Shown here in pieces: positions 13,924 to 23,176 of a stretch of 43,589 nucleotides of DNA; position 1 is the stretch's first letter; every line of letters starts with the position of its first letter. The stretch covers positions 1 to 43,589 of the forward strand of contig NZ_JAGPYN010000031.1 of the NCBI RefSeq assembly GCF_018069805.1, given 5' to 3'. A program made the position numbers and the translations under genes. This DNA comes from Pseudoalteromonas ostreae. GTDB lineage: Bacteria > Pseudomonadota > Gammaproteobacteria > Enterobacterales > Alteromonadaceae. The notes beneath the pieces are model-generated. The model did not search any database, had not been told where the DNA came from, and worked only from the letters and a program-made list of their open reading frames with translations.

Positions 13924-14727
13924 ATGCATCCAATGTTAAACATTGCGGTTCGCGCTGCGCGTAACGCAGGCAAAATTTTACTTCGCGCTGGCGAAGATTT
14001 ATCAAAAGTTGAAGTGCAACAAAAAGGCACTAATGATTTAGTAACGAATATTGATAAAGAAGCCGAAGCCGTAATTCGCGACACTATTTTACAATCTTAC
14101 CCTACTCACTCTATTGTTGGTGAAGAGCTAGGTGAGCATGTAGGTAAAGATGCAGATTACCAATGGATTGTTGATCCTATTGATGGCACTACAAACTTCA
14201 TCAAAGGCATTCCTCATTACGCGGTTTCTATCGCACTTAAAGTTAAAGGTCGTTTAGACCAAGCTGTTATCTACGATCCAATTCGTGGCGAGCTTTTCAC
14301 TGCTTCTCGTGGTCAAGGCGCACAGCTAAACAGTAAACGTCTTCGTGTAAGTAAGACAACTGTTTTATCAGGCACTGTACTTGCTACAGGTTTCCCGTAT
14401 AAAAACAAACACCACATGGATGCTTACACTGAAGCATTTAAAGCATTGTTTGTTCATACTGCCGATATTCGCCGTGCAGGTTGTACAGCATTAGATATGG
14501 CGTATGTTGCTGCGGGTCGTGCTGACGGTTTCTTTGAGATTGGTTTAAAGCCTTGGCACAGCGCTGCTGGTGAGCTAATGGTTAAGGAAGCTGGCGGTAT
14601 GGTTGTTGATTTTGCTGGCGGTAATAACTATAGCCACAGCGGTAACCTTATCTGTGGCGCACCAAAACTGACTCAAGCAATCATTCGTGAGATCCGCCCA
14701 GTTTTAACTGAAGCGTTACTTCGCTAA
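13924..14727 (+). CDS. suhB: Inositol-1-monophosphatase family protein SuhB
   Basis: The 267-aa Mg-dependent phosphatase hydrolyses inositol monophosphate. In enterobacteria it also acts with Nus factors in rRNA antitermination and folding. Metal-binding motifs are present: GEELGEH (about 66-72), DPIDGTTNF (about 85-93) and a C-terminal motif around KPWHSAAGELMVKEAGG (about 213-229), where the usual W-D is W-H. Length equals E. coli SuhB. It is divergent from trmJ, as in E. coli, with the four-helix-bundle element between them. Confidence 0.94.
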   Translation: MHPMLNIAVRAARNAGKILLRAGEDLSKVEVQQKGTNDLVTNIDKEAEAVIRDTILQSYPTHSIVGEELGEHVGKDADYQWIVDPIDGTTNFIKGIPHYAVSIALKVKGRLDQAVIYDPIRGELFTASRGQGAQLNSKRLRVSKTTVLSGTVLATGFPYKNKHHMDAYTEAFKALFVHTADIRRAGCTALDMAYVAAGRADGFFEIGLKPWHSAAGELMVKEAGGMVVDFAGGNNYSHSGNLICGAPKLTQAIIREIRPVLTEALLR

Positions 14728-14750
14728 TTATTAGCCCGAGTAAATTATAA

Positions 14751-14770
14751 AAAGGAGCTTAGGCTCCTTT
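14751..14770 (+). terminator. Rho-independent terminator of suhB
   Basis: Stem AAAGGAGC/GCTCCTTT with a 4-nt loop is followed by TTTTTAAT, 23 bp after the stop codon. Confidence 0.9.
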
Positions 14771-14918
14771 TTTAATGCTAAAAGTGAAATAAGTGAGGAA
14801 AAGTAGCTAGTCATAATAATTATTTTCTAGTTTTAGGCGTGCTTACCTTTTAGGTTTAAATAAAGCTACACGCTGGTGAATAAATACTCAAGTAAAACAG
14901 CCCCCCCTTAAAGTTATT

Positions 14919-16706
14919 TCATATTACGTGCTTTTCCGGGCTTAAACGAACAACCGCAAGCGCGGGGCCACGTCGTTTACATAAAAATAGATAACTGTGA
15001 CGATAACGTTTCGCTTCTTTTTTGGCATCGGTTGCCAATGCCGCAATTTGATGACTGTTAGTGCATTGCTCTAAATCGGGCTCAACAACCCCAATTGATA
15101 ATGTTAGCAGTGGTACAAATTGTTTTTCACCTTCTCGATTGCTGGCCCAATAGCCGCCACTGGCAATATGCTCTGGGGTAAAAAAGGCCCGTGATTTTAG
15201 CTCAAAATCACTAATGATTTGATTACAAACTGACTCGGCATCATCACCATCAAACACCACCATAAAGTCATCGCCGCCAATATGACCAACAAAGCTTGGT
15301 ATGTTACTGCATGCCTGCGTAGTCACATCCGCGAGCAATTTTATAACGCTGTCACCACTGGCGTAACCATATAAATCATTAAACTGTTTGAAGTGATTTA
15401 AATCGATATAAGCGAGTGCGAAGCCATGTTTTACTCTTAGCCTATGTTCTATCGCTTCATTTATTGCCACATTACCAGGTAGCATTGTGAGTGGATTAGC
15501 ATGCTGGGCATGACGTATTTTCTCTTCGGTAATATGTTTTAAAATATCGCGAAGCGGCGCAAGGCCCAAATATTGCCCGGCGCGTGTAATGATAATATGT
15601 CGGCGAATATCAAAGTCATTTTCTGTGATCTGCTGGCTTACGGTATCAAGTAGCTGGTTTTCATCAACCACCAAGGGTTGCTTATGCATTAATGCTGTGA
15701 CGGGTTGCTTATCATATAAAGCGTGACCATAAGGCGCTGCAAAAACCTCTGTCAGCTGATCTTTATGTAATAGTCCAATCGGTTGCGAATCGTGGTTGAT
15801 GACAGCTATGCTAACAATTGCTTTATCTTTTTCAAAGATATTATGGGCATCTTTACAACGGGTATGGCTATCGATAGGCATTTGCTCAACAGCCAGCCAA
15901 CCTATTGCCATTGACTGCTCAAATTGATCCGCTAGTGGGGTAAAATTTAACTGCTGCAATTGATCTGAGTTAAACTCTGAACTTGGCCGTAAGCTTGGCC
16001 GTTCAAGCAAGAACCCTTGCGCATGAACAATGCCAAGACCTTCAAGTAAACTAAGCTCTTCAGGGCGCTCTATTCCCTCTGCAATCACCGCTGTTTTAGT
16101 GACTTTAGCGAGTTCAATAATGGATTTTAAAAATTCCTTTTTAACCACACTTTCGTCGCAATGATCAATAAAGTAGCGATCAATTTTTACATAATCAGGG
16201 CATAATTCTGACCATTGCTTTAACCCTGAATAACCCGCACCTAAGTCGTCAATCGCGATTGAAAAGCCCAGCTTGCGATAATGAGCAATGGTTTTCAATA
16301 ATAAAAAGCCATCATCCACTTTTTCTTGCTCAGTCACCTCTATCACCACTTTATTAGCAGCTAGACCAAATTGTTCAACAAGGTGTAATGTTTCACCTTT
16401 AGGGTGACAGGGATCAAGTAAAGTTTTCGGGCTGACATTTAAAAACAACTTACCCTGCAGCTTCAGTTTTACAAAGTTTTCGATTGCTTTAGAGCGGCAC
16501 AACAACTCAAGTTCTGAGATTTTATCAAAGGTTACCGCTGCACTAAATAATGCATTAGGCATTTCAAGTGGACAGCCTTTAGGGCCACGGCTAAGCGCTT
16601 CGTAACCTAATATTTGCTGCTCGGCAATATCAAAGATGGGTTGAAATAACGTGGTAACTTCACTGTTTTTTAATATATTTTCTAATATACCAAGCCGATC
16701 ACTCAC
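14919..16706 (-). CDS. EAL-CBS-GGDEF cyclic-di-GMP protein
   Basis: The 595-aa soluble protein has an N-terminal EAL phosphodiesterase domain (about 8-240), a pair of CBS domains (about 255-375) and a C-terminal GGDEF domain (about 395-575). EAL active-site elements are intact: YEALSRG, IDDLGAGYSG, DYVKIDRYFID and VIAEGIE. The GGDEF motif reads GGDDF, and the RxxD inhibitory site five residues before it is absent. It probably degrades c-di-GMP, with CBS domains sensing a nucleotide; cyclase activity is uncertain. The start is GTG at 16706, with no obvious ribosome site and a stop shortly upstream, so a slightly later start is possible. It stands alone. Confidence 0.9.
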   Translation of the reverse strand: MSDRLGILENILKNSEVTTLFQPIFDIAEQQILGYEALSRGPKGCPLEMPNALFSAAVTFDKISELELLCRSKAIENFVKLKLQGKLFLNVSPKTLLDPCHPKGETLHLVEQFGLAANKVVIEVTEQEKVDDGFLLLKTIAHYRKLGFSIAIDDLGAGYSGLKQWSELCPDYVKIDRYFIDHCDESVVKKEFLKSIIELAKVTKTAVIAEGIERPEELSLLEGLGIVHAQGFLLERPSLRPSSEFNSDQLQQLNFTPLADQFEQSMAIGWLAVEQMPIDSHTRCKDAHNIFEKDKAIVSIAVINHDSQPIGLLHKDQLTEVFAAPYGHALYDKQPVTALMHKQPLVVDENQLLDTVSQQITENDFDIRRHIIITRAGQYLGLAPLRDILKHITEEKIRHAQHANPLTMLPGNVAINEAIEHRLRVKHGFALAYIDLNHFKQFNDLYGYASGDSVIKLLADVTTQACSNIPSFVGHIGGDDFMVVFDGDDAESVCNQIISDFELKSRAFFTPEHIASGGYWASNREGEKQFVPLLTLSIGVVEPDLEQCTNSHQIAALATDAKKEAKRYRHSYLFLCKRRGPALAVVRLSPEKHVI

Positions 16707-16799
16707 TATTATTAACCCATAACTTCATTAAGAGCGGTTAAAGTAGCAAGAGCGTATGACAATTTTATGGCAGCACAGTGTGTTGCACTGAATAATGAG

Positions 16800-17330
16800 T
16801 TAGTTATTTAATGCCCGTGCAACCTGCTCAAAATGCGCTATGACTTCAATAATATCAAGCTCCGCATTTTGATAAGCGTGTTGATCAGCGAGTCCCAAGC
16901 GTGTACTCGCTTGCACTGTTACCGAGTGAACGAGTAAGTCTTTGGCGTGATAACACACAGGATCATCAAATTTAGGCAGCTTACCATCACTGTGATACCC
17001 GCTTTCGATTTCAGCCAACGGCAATGAAGCAATCACAGTTGCCACTTCACTTAACGCATCTAAGTATGCTGTGCATTGTGGATATTTAACGACAAGCTCT
17101 TTAATTAAGGCCTGCGATAAAGTGACTAGCTCTGCGGATTCTTCCTCTAAGCTGGCTGGATCCTTTCTCGCACGAATATTATTAAGCAAGGTATTAGCTT
17201 GATATGGGTATTGTTCAAATGCACTTAATTGTGAAGATTTCACAACATGCTCAGCTTGTTGAGCTGTTAAGTTATTATCACATCCGCTAACAATAATTAG
17301 ACTACTAGCGACTACAAGTGGCTTTAACAT
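16800..17330 (-). CDS. Putative lipoprotein of unknown function
   Basis: The 176-aa protein has a lipoprotein signal: MLKP start, hydrophobic stretch and lipobox IVSGC with the lipidated Cys at residue 17. The mature part is mainly helical and acidic and has two further cysteines. I do not recognise a family. It lies 93 bp upstream of the EAL-CBS-GGDEF gene in the same direction and could share a transcript with it. A terminator (17425-17452) insulates it from secF. Confidence 0.7.
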   Translation of the reverse strand: MLKPLVVASSLIIVSGCDNNLTAQQAEHVVKSSQLSAFEQYPYQANTLLNNIRARKDPASLEEESAELVTLSQALIKELVVKYPQCTAYLDALSEVATVIASLPLAEIESGYHSDGKLPKFDDPVCYHAKDLLVHSVTVQASTRLGLADQHAYQNAELDIIEVIAHFEQVARALNN

Positions 17331-17424
17331 TAGTTAGTTACACCAATACTTAATCAATAATGGCTATTATAGGGAAAATTTAATTTCATAAATAGCAACA
17401 ATTAAAGCTGCGCAGCATAAAAAC

Positions 17425-17452
17425 AAAAAACCGCTCGTTGAGCGGTTTTTTT
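17425..17452 (-). terminator. Terminator of the secDF operon
   Basis: Stem CCGCTC/GAGCGG with a 3-nt loop is flanked by A6 and T7, so it works in both directions. It lies 34 bp after the secF stop. Confidence 0.9.
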
Positions 17453-17485
17453 ATACAAACTTAGTCACTCTAATTAGAGTAATTC

Positions 17486-18433
17486 CTATGGCATAGGATC
17501 TAAGTCGGCACCTTCTTTTTCGATCACTTCTGGTATTAAGTCTTCTTTACTTACGCCCATCGCAATCGCAACGGCACTAGCAACATAAATTGAAGAATAA
17601 GTACCAATAAACACACCAAATAACAGCGCTGTAGCAAAACCATGAATCGTTTGGCCACCCCAAGCAAACAAGGCAATTAACACTAAAATAGTGGTAATTG
17701 AAGTTACTAGAGTACGGTTAAGTGTTTGCGTTAATGAAATATCAATTATCTCAACAGTATCGTCGATACGTACTTTGCGGAAGTTCTCACGAATACGGTC
17801 AGATACAACGATAGTATCGTTAAGTGAGTAACCTATTACTGCCAATATTGCCGCCAATATAGTTAAGTCGAATTCTAAGCCTAATACTGAGAACAAGCCA
17901 AGAGTAATGATTACATCGTGTAACAGCGCCGCTACCGCGCCAACCGCAAAACGCCACTCAAAGCGAAATGCCACATAGATCAAGATACAAATAAGCGCAG
18001 TTAACATGGCAAGGCCACCCTGCTCTTTTAAGTCTTCACCGACACTTGGGCCAACAAATTCAATGCGGCGCATTACCACACTATCGTCTGCTATTTTAAG
18101 TGCATCAATTACTTGGTTGCCAATGACTTCGGCTTTAACATCATCACCGCGCGGTGCTAAGCGAACCAAAATCTCTTGGCTTGAACCAAACAATTGTACT
18201 GATGCATCTGCAAAACCATTTTCAGCTAACACTGAACGTACTTTCTTTAAGTCTGCTGGTTGTGCAAAACCTACTTCTACTGCAGTACCGCCCGTAAAAT
18301 CTAAGCCAAAGTTTAAACCTTTAACGAAGAACGATGCGAACGATGCCAAAATAAGTAGCGTTGAGATGCTCATAGCAACTTTGCGCAGCGACATAAACCC
18401 TAAAGTTCTGCCGCCTAATTTTAAAATTTGCAT
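17486..18433 (-). CDS. secF: Protein translocase subunit SecF
   Basis: This 315-aa inner-membrane RND-type subunit uses the proton gradient with SecD to complete protein export through SecYEG. TM1 lies at about 20-40, the periplasmic P4 domain with the LNFGLDFTGGTAVEV motif follows, and five more TM segments fill about 130-300. The ATG at 18433 has an AAGGAGC ribosome site. It is 9 bp after secD. Confidence 0.96.
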   Translation of the reverse strand: MQILKLGGRTLGFMSLRKVAMSISTLLILASFASFFVKGLNFGLDFTGGTAVEVGFAQPADLKKVRSVLAENGFADASVQLFGSSQEILVRLAPRGDDVKAEVIGNQVIDALKIADDSVVMRRIEFVGPSVGEDLKEQGGLAMLTALICILIYVAFRFEWRFAVGAVAALLHDVIITLGLFSVLGLEFDLTILAAILAVIGYSLNDTIVVSDRIRENFRKVRIDDTVEIIDISLTQTLNRTLVTSITTILVLIALFAWGGQTIHGFATALLFGVFIGTYSSIYVASAVAIAMGVSKEDLIPEVIEKEGADLDPMP

Positions 18434-18442
18434 ATTTGCTCC

Positions 18443-20302
18443 TTAAATTGACAGCTTATCTACGCGCTTACCGCCGATAAATAAGTTGATCACCGCACGG
18501 GTACCAACTATGGCTGTAAACATTGAGGTGATAATACCAATCGCAAGTGTTACTGCGAAACCTGCAATCGGACCTGTACCCACTGCGAATAAGATAATTG
18601 CAGCAATTAAGGTGGTAATATTAGCATCAAAAATCGTACTAAAGGCGCTGTCATAACCATGATGAACGGCCTGTTGCGGGCTACGACCGTCAGCAAGTTC
18701 TTCACGAATACGTTCAAAAATTAGTACGTTAGCATCAACGGCCATACCGACTGTTAATACAATACCGGCAATACCTGGCAGTGTTAATGCAGCACCTGGG
18801 ATCAGTGACATTACACCCACAATCAATACTAAGTTAGCAGCGAGAGCAATATTAGCGACTAAGCCAAAGCCTTTGTAATAAACCAACATAAAGATCAATA
18901 CAAACAAGAAGCCTAATGCAACCGCAGTCATACCCGCTTCAATGTTTTCTTGTCCTAAGCTTGGTCCTACCGTACGCTCTTCTACAATCTGAATTGGCGC
19001 AACCAAAGCACCAGCACGTAGTAGTAAACTTAAATTATGCGCTTCTGCAGGGTTATCAATACCGGTGATACGGAACGAACGATCAAGACGCGCTTGAATA
19101 GTTGCCACGTTAATGACTTCTTCCACTTTAATTGGTGGTAGCGCTTTACCGTTTTCGTCTGTTTTACCAGAAGGCTTGTACTCAATAAATACCGTTGCCA
19201 TACGCTTGCCAATAGCACGCTTAGTGAAAGCATTCATTTTCGCGCCGCCTTTGCTATCAAGGCTAATACTTACTTGCGGACGTTGGTATTCATCGGCACC
19301 CGATTGCGCACCAGTAATGTGACTACCTTCGAGAATAATGCGTTTTTTAAGTACCACTGGGTAGCCATCACGGCTCATGATCATTTCAGTACCAGGCGGA
19401 ATACGCCCTTGCGCTGCTGCCGTTGGATCGGCATTTTCGTCTACTTCACGAAACTCAAGGGTTGCTGTAGCACCCAAAATCTCTTTCGCACGCGCAGTAT
19501 CTTGAACACCTGGTAGCTGCACAATAATACGCTCTGCACCTTGACGTTGTACGTTAGGCTCAGCAACACCGATTTGGTTAATACGGTTACGGATAATGGT
19601 TTCGTTTTGCTTGATAGCATAGTCACGAATTTCTTTGAGTTTTTGCTCGCTGATGGTGGCATAAAACGCGTTATCGTTAGAGCTATCATCAATGTAGTTG
19701 TGTAATGGGTAGCGTGACTGTAAGAAGCGCTCTGCAGCGTCTTTATCTTCGTCACTGCGCATTTCAACGCGAAGACGTTCAGTACCAGCTACGCGGCGAA
19801 CGGTGCGATAGCGTAGTTTTTCTTCACGTAAATCACTTTTATAGTCTTGTTCCATTTGTTCCAGCGCGTTATCAACCGCTGTCACCATGTCAATTTCCAT
19901 CGTAAAGTGAACACCGCCACTTAAATCCAAGCCCAATTTCATTGGATTACCGCCAAGGGCTTTTAACCAATGAGGTTGCGCCGGGGCCATGTTAATGGCT
20001 GAGATGTAATCGTCGCTCAACGAATCACGCAATAAATCTTGCGCTTTAAGCTGCTCTTCAACATTTTTAAAGCGGATCAACACTTGACCGTTTTCGAACT
20101 TAACTGATTTTACAGTAACATTGTGCTCTTTGAGGGTCGCGTTTACTTTGTCTACTACAGCTAGATCTGCATCAGTTCCTTTAGTACCTGAAATTTGTAT
20201 GGCCGGATCACGACCATACAAATTAGGAGAGGCATACAAAAGACCTATCGCAATCACAGCTAGAACAAGTAAATACTTCCATAATGGAAACTTGTTTAAC
20301 AC
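18443..20302 (-). CDS. secD: Protein translocase subunit SecD
   Basis: This 619-aa partner of SecF has six TM segments. TM1 is at about 8-25, followed by a large periplasmic region with the GLDLSGGVHFTMEID signature near residue 120, and the TM bundle (about 450-610) includes VGMAVDANVLIFERIREE. Length matches E. coli SecD (615). The start is GTG at 20302, with MLNKFPLWKY resembling the E. coli start. It follows yajC by 22 bp. Confidence 0.97.
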   Translation of the reverse strand: MLNKFPLWKYLLVLAVIAIGLLYASPNLYGRDPAIQISGTKGTDADLAVVDKVNATLKEHNVTVKSVKFENGQVLIRFKNVEEQLKAQDLLRDSLSDDYISAINMAPAQPHWLKALGGNPMKLGLDLSGGVHFTMEIDMVTAVDNALEQMEQDYKSDLREEKLRYRTVRRVAGTERLRVEMRSDEDKDAAERFLQSRYPLHNYIDDSSNDNAFYATISEQKLKEIRDYAIKQNETIIRNRINQIGVAEPNVQRQGAERIIVQLPGVQDTARAKEILGATATLEFREVDENADPTAAAQGRIPPGTEMIMSRDGYPVVLKKRIILEGSHITGAQSGADEYQRPQVSISLDSKGGAKMNAFTKRAIGKRMATVFIEYKPSGKTDENGKALPPIKVEEVINVATIQARLDRSFRITGIDNPAEAHNLSLLLRAGALVAPIQIVEERTVGPSLGQENIEAGMTAVALGFLFVLIFMLVYYKGFGLVANIALAANLVLIVGVMSLIPGAALTLPGIAGIVLTVGMAVDANVLIFERIREELADGRSPQQAVHHGYDSAFSTIFDANITTLIAAIILFAVGTGPIAGFAVTLAIGIITSMFTAIVGTRAVINLFIGGKRVDKLSI

Positions 20303-20324
20303 GTGGGCGTCCTTATTATTGTTA

Positions 20325-20663
20325 TTATAGCGACTTCATTGTGCCTTTCGGCAATACTGCTGAAACTGCAGATTTCTGTACAGTTACTTCAGCTTGGTCG
20401 TTAAGTGAAATAACAATGAAGTCTTTATCTTCAGAGATTTTAGCGATTTTACCCACTAAACCACCTTGCGTTAATACTTCATCGCCTTTAGCCATCGCGT
20501 TCATTAGCGCTTTATGCTCTTTTACACGCTTAGCTTGTGGACGGTAAATTAAGAAGAAAAATACTAGACCAAAAATAGCTAGCATAATTAACATCTCATA
20601 ACCACCACCGGCTGGAGCTGCACCTGCCGCACTTGCGTGGGCGTTTGAAATAAATAAACTCAT
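20325..20663 (-). CDS. yajC: Sec translocon accessory protein YajC
   Basis: The 112-aa single-pass membrane protein associates with SecDF. The TM segment is at about 24-40 (ends FLIYRPQAKR), then the cytoplasmic beta domain with GDEVLTQGGLVGKI. It is second in the tgt-yajC-secD-secF operon. Confidence 0.96.
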   Translation of the reverse strand: MSLFISNAHASAAGAAPAGGGYEMLIMLAIFGLVFFFLIYRPQAKRVKEHKALMNAMAKGDEVLTQGGLVGKIAKISEDKDFIVISLNDQAEVTVQKSAVSAVLPKGTMKSL

Positions 20664-20689
20664 AACACTTCCTCTTTAATTTTTAAAAT

Positions 20690-21817
20690 TTAATTTGTAG
20701 TATCTGCAAGCTCTGGCACATCTTGGCCGCGGCGTGCATAAAAATCATTTACGAATTCATCTAACTTGCCGTCACTAATCGCATTACGTAAACCTTCCAT
20801 AACACGCTGATAATAACGCAAGTTATGAATGGTGTTTAGTCGTGCACCTAAAATTTCGTTACATTTATCAAGATGATGTAGGTACGCGCGGGAATAATTC
20901 TTACAAGTATGGCAATCACACTCAGGATCCAGTGGACCGGTGTCTGTTTTATGTACTGCATTGCGAATTTTAACGATGCCACCAGTTATAAATAAATGGC
21001 CATTACGGGCATTACGGGTTGGCATTACACAGTCAAACATGTCGATACCGCGACGCACAGCTTCAACTAAATCTTCTGGTTTGCCTACGCCCATAAGGTA
21101 ACGCGGTTTGTTCTCTGGCATTTTGTATGCACAGTGATCAAGAATGTTAATCATCTCATTCTTAGGCTCACCCACAGATAAACCACCAAGTGCATAACCA
21201 TCAAAACCAATTTCTTCTAATCCGGCTTGTGATTGCGCACGTAACTCAGGGTACATACCGCCTTGGATAATACCAAACAAGGCTGATGGGTTATCACCAT
21301 GACCTTCTTTTGAACGTTTAGCCCAACGAAGTGATAACTCCATTGACTCTTTTGCTTCTTTTTCAGTGGCTGGATAAGGCGTACATTCGTCAAAAATCAT
21401 CACGATATCTGAGCCTAAGTCGCGTTGCACTTGCATGGCTTTTTCTGGCGAGAGCATGATTTTTTCACCATTGACTGGCGAGCTAAATAATACACCTTCT
21501 TCAGAAATTTTACGCATTGCGCCTAAGCTAAATACTTGAAAACCGCCTGAGTCGGTTAAAATTGGTTTATCCCAATTCATAAAACCATGTAATCCACCAT
21601 GCTGCTTGATGATTTCAGTACCAGGGCGAAGCATCAAATGGAAGGTGTTACCTAGGCAAATATGCGCACCAGTGTCTTTGACTTCATCTGGGGTCATACC
21701 TTTGACAGTACCGTAAGTACCTACTGGCATAAATGCTGGAGTTTCTACTACGCCTCTATCAAAAATCAAGCGGCCACGGCGGGCTTTACCGTCTGTACGG
21801 TCTAATTCAAATTTCAT
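20690..21817 (-). CDS. tgt: tRNA-guanine transglycosylase
   Basis: This 375-aa enzyme exchanges guanine-34 for preQ1 in Asp, Asn, His and Tyr tRNAs, a step of queuosine synthesis. The start ATG at 21817 (MKFELDRTDGKARRGR) gives exactly the E. coli length and follows a GAGGAT ribosome site; an open frame extends 11 codons further upstream to a TTG but is not needed. Active-site motifs are LTDSGGFQVFS, FDECTPYP and GGLSVGE. The C-terminal zinc ligands are the cysteines of CDCHTC plus a later His. Confidence 0.96.
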   Translation of the reverse strand: MKFELDRTDGKARRGRLIFDRGVVETPAFMPVGTYGTVKGMTPDEVKDTGAHICLGNTFHLMLRPGTEIIKQHGGLHGFMNWDKPILTDSGGFQVFSLGAMRKISEEGVLFSSPVNGEKIMLSPEKAMQVQRDLGSDIVMIFDECTPYPATEKEAKESMELSLRWAKRSKEGHGDNPSALFGIIQGGMYPELRAQSQAGLEEIGFDGYALGGLSVGEPKNEMINILDHCAYKMPENKPRYLMGVGKPEDLVEAVRRGIDMFDCVMPTRNARNGHLFITGGIVKIRNAVHKTDTGPLDPECDCHTCKNYSRAYLHHLDKCNEILGARLNTIHNLRYYQRVMEGLRNAISDGKLDEFVNDFYARRGQDVPELADTTN

Positions 21818-21934
21818 ATCATCCTCAATGTCAGAAAAACAGTCCAACAAGCTATAATTTAACCGCTCGATTCTACCATTAGTTACTATGGCATTACTAT
21901 TAATTGGGCTAAAAGCTGAAATTAAAAGTAAAAA

Positions 21935-21955
21935 AACCCAGCATTTTGCTGGGTT
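21935..21955 (-). terminator. Terminator of queA
   Basis: Stem AACCCAGCA/TGCTGGGTT with a 3-nt loop is followed by T7 on the minus strand, 22 bp after the queA stop. It uncouples queA from the tgt operon. Confidence 0.9.
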
Positions 21956-21976
21956 CTCAACTGATTTAAGAAAGCT

Positions 21977-23008
21977 TTATTTCCGAGTCAGAAACATCGC
22001 ATCACCGTAACTGAAAAAGCGATACTTTTGTTCGATTGCCGTTTGGTAAGCACTCATAATATTTTCCTGCCCGGCAAAAGCACTGACCAGCATAATAAGT
22101 GTCGATTCCGATAAGTGAAAATTAGTCACCATGGCATCAACCACATTAAATTGATAACCTGGGTAAATAAAGATATCGGTGTCACCAAAGTAACTGGCTA
22201 ATTGGCCGCCATGTATCTTAGCTGCTGATTCCAAAGAACGTACCGAAGTTGTGCCTACCGCAATCACTCTGCCGCCGTTAGCTTTGGTTGCAGCGACTGC
22301 TGCAACAACATCATCAGGCACTTCAATGTATTCAGAGTGCATTATATGATCATCAACCGAGTCTACGCGCACCGGCTGGAATGTGCCCGCGCCAACATGC
22401 AAAGTAACAAATGCCATGTTTACGCCCTTGGCTTTTAATGCTGCCATAAGCGTATCATCAAAATGTAGACCAGCAGTTGGCGCTGCAACGGCGCCTGGTT
22501 TTTCACCATAAACTGTTTGATAGCGTTTGCGGTCTTCGTCAGTATCTGGACGGTCAATATACGGCGGTAGTGGCATATGACCAATATCATTTAAAATTTC
22601 CAGAACGTTTTGCTCACCTGTAAACTCTAGTTCAAACAGTTCACCCTGACGACCCACCATAGTCGCCTGCGCTTTACCTTCAAGAATAATAATTGTACCT
22701 GGTTTAGGCGATTTACTGGCGCGCACATGGGCAAGCACACGATGCTCATCCAGCACTCGCTCTACTAGTACTTCAAGTTTACCGCCAGATGCTTTTTGGC
22801 CATACATACGAGCTGGGATCACTTTGGTATTGTTAAATACCAACAAGTCATTTTCATTTACTAAATCAAGAATATCGCTAAATATTTTATGTTTTACAGC
22901 GCCACTTGGGCCATCTAAGGTTAATAAGCGACTGCTGGTTCGATCCTGTTTAGGAAAACGAGCAATTAATTCATCAGGTAAGTCAAAGCTAAAATCAGCC
23001 ACGCGCAT
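21977..23008 (-). CDS. queA: S-adenosylmethionine:tRNA ribosyltransferase-isomerase
   Basis: The protein (343 aa from the chosen ATG at 23008, MRVADFSFDLPDELIARFP) transfers the ribosyl part of SAM to preQ1-tRNA to form epoxyqueuosine. Family motifs include FNNTKVIPARM near residue 57, GAVAAPTAGLHF near residue 175 and TNFHLSESTL near residue 300. The open frame runs six codons further to a TTG at 23026, but homologues start at MRV. It acts just before and beside tgt, the usual gammaproteobacterial order. Confidence 0.95.
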   Translation of the reverse strand: MRVADFSFDLPDELIARFPKQDRTSSRLLTLDGPSGAVKHKIFSDILDLVNENDLLVFNNTKVIPARMYGQKASGGKLEVLVERVLDEHRVLAHVRASKSPKPGTIIILEGKAQATMVGRQGELFELEFTGEQNVLEILNDIGHMPLPPYIDRPDTDEDRKRYQTVYGEKPGAVAAPTAGLHFDDTLMAALKAKGVNMAFVTLHVGAGTFQPVRVDSVDDHIMHSEYIEVPDDVVAAVAATKANGGRVIAVGTTSVRSLESAAKIHGGQLASYFGDTDIFIYPGYQFNVVDAMVTNFHLSESTLIMLVSAFAGQENIMSAYQTAIEQKYRFFSYGDAMFLTRK

Positions 23009-23176
23009 AGGATATATCCAGATCAAAAAAGTCGCGCCAAGTTTAACTGTATCGTGCTATTAGCTCAACCAACGGCTTTAATTAAAATACAATGGAATGT
23101 TCTCTTGTGGTTCGAGACAAATGGCATTATTCTACTCAACTTGATTAGAGCTAGGTTGATAAGAGGTGTGACATAA

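Noticed and set aside
13848..14084. 78-aa open frame antisense to the suhB start
   Set aside because: It overlaps the suhB promoter and conserved coding sequence; no independent support.
14919..16706. Active diguanylate cyclase as the main role of the EAL-CBS-GGDEF protein
   Set aside because: The motif is GGDDF and the inhibitory site is absent; phosphodiesterase is better supported.
20690..23026. queA-tgt as one transcript as in E. coli
   Set aside because: A strong terminator at 21935-21955 separates queA from tgt.
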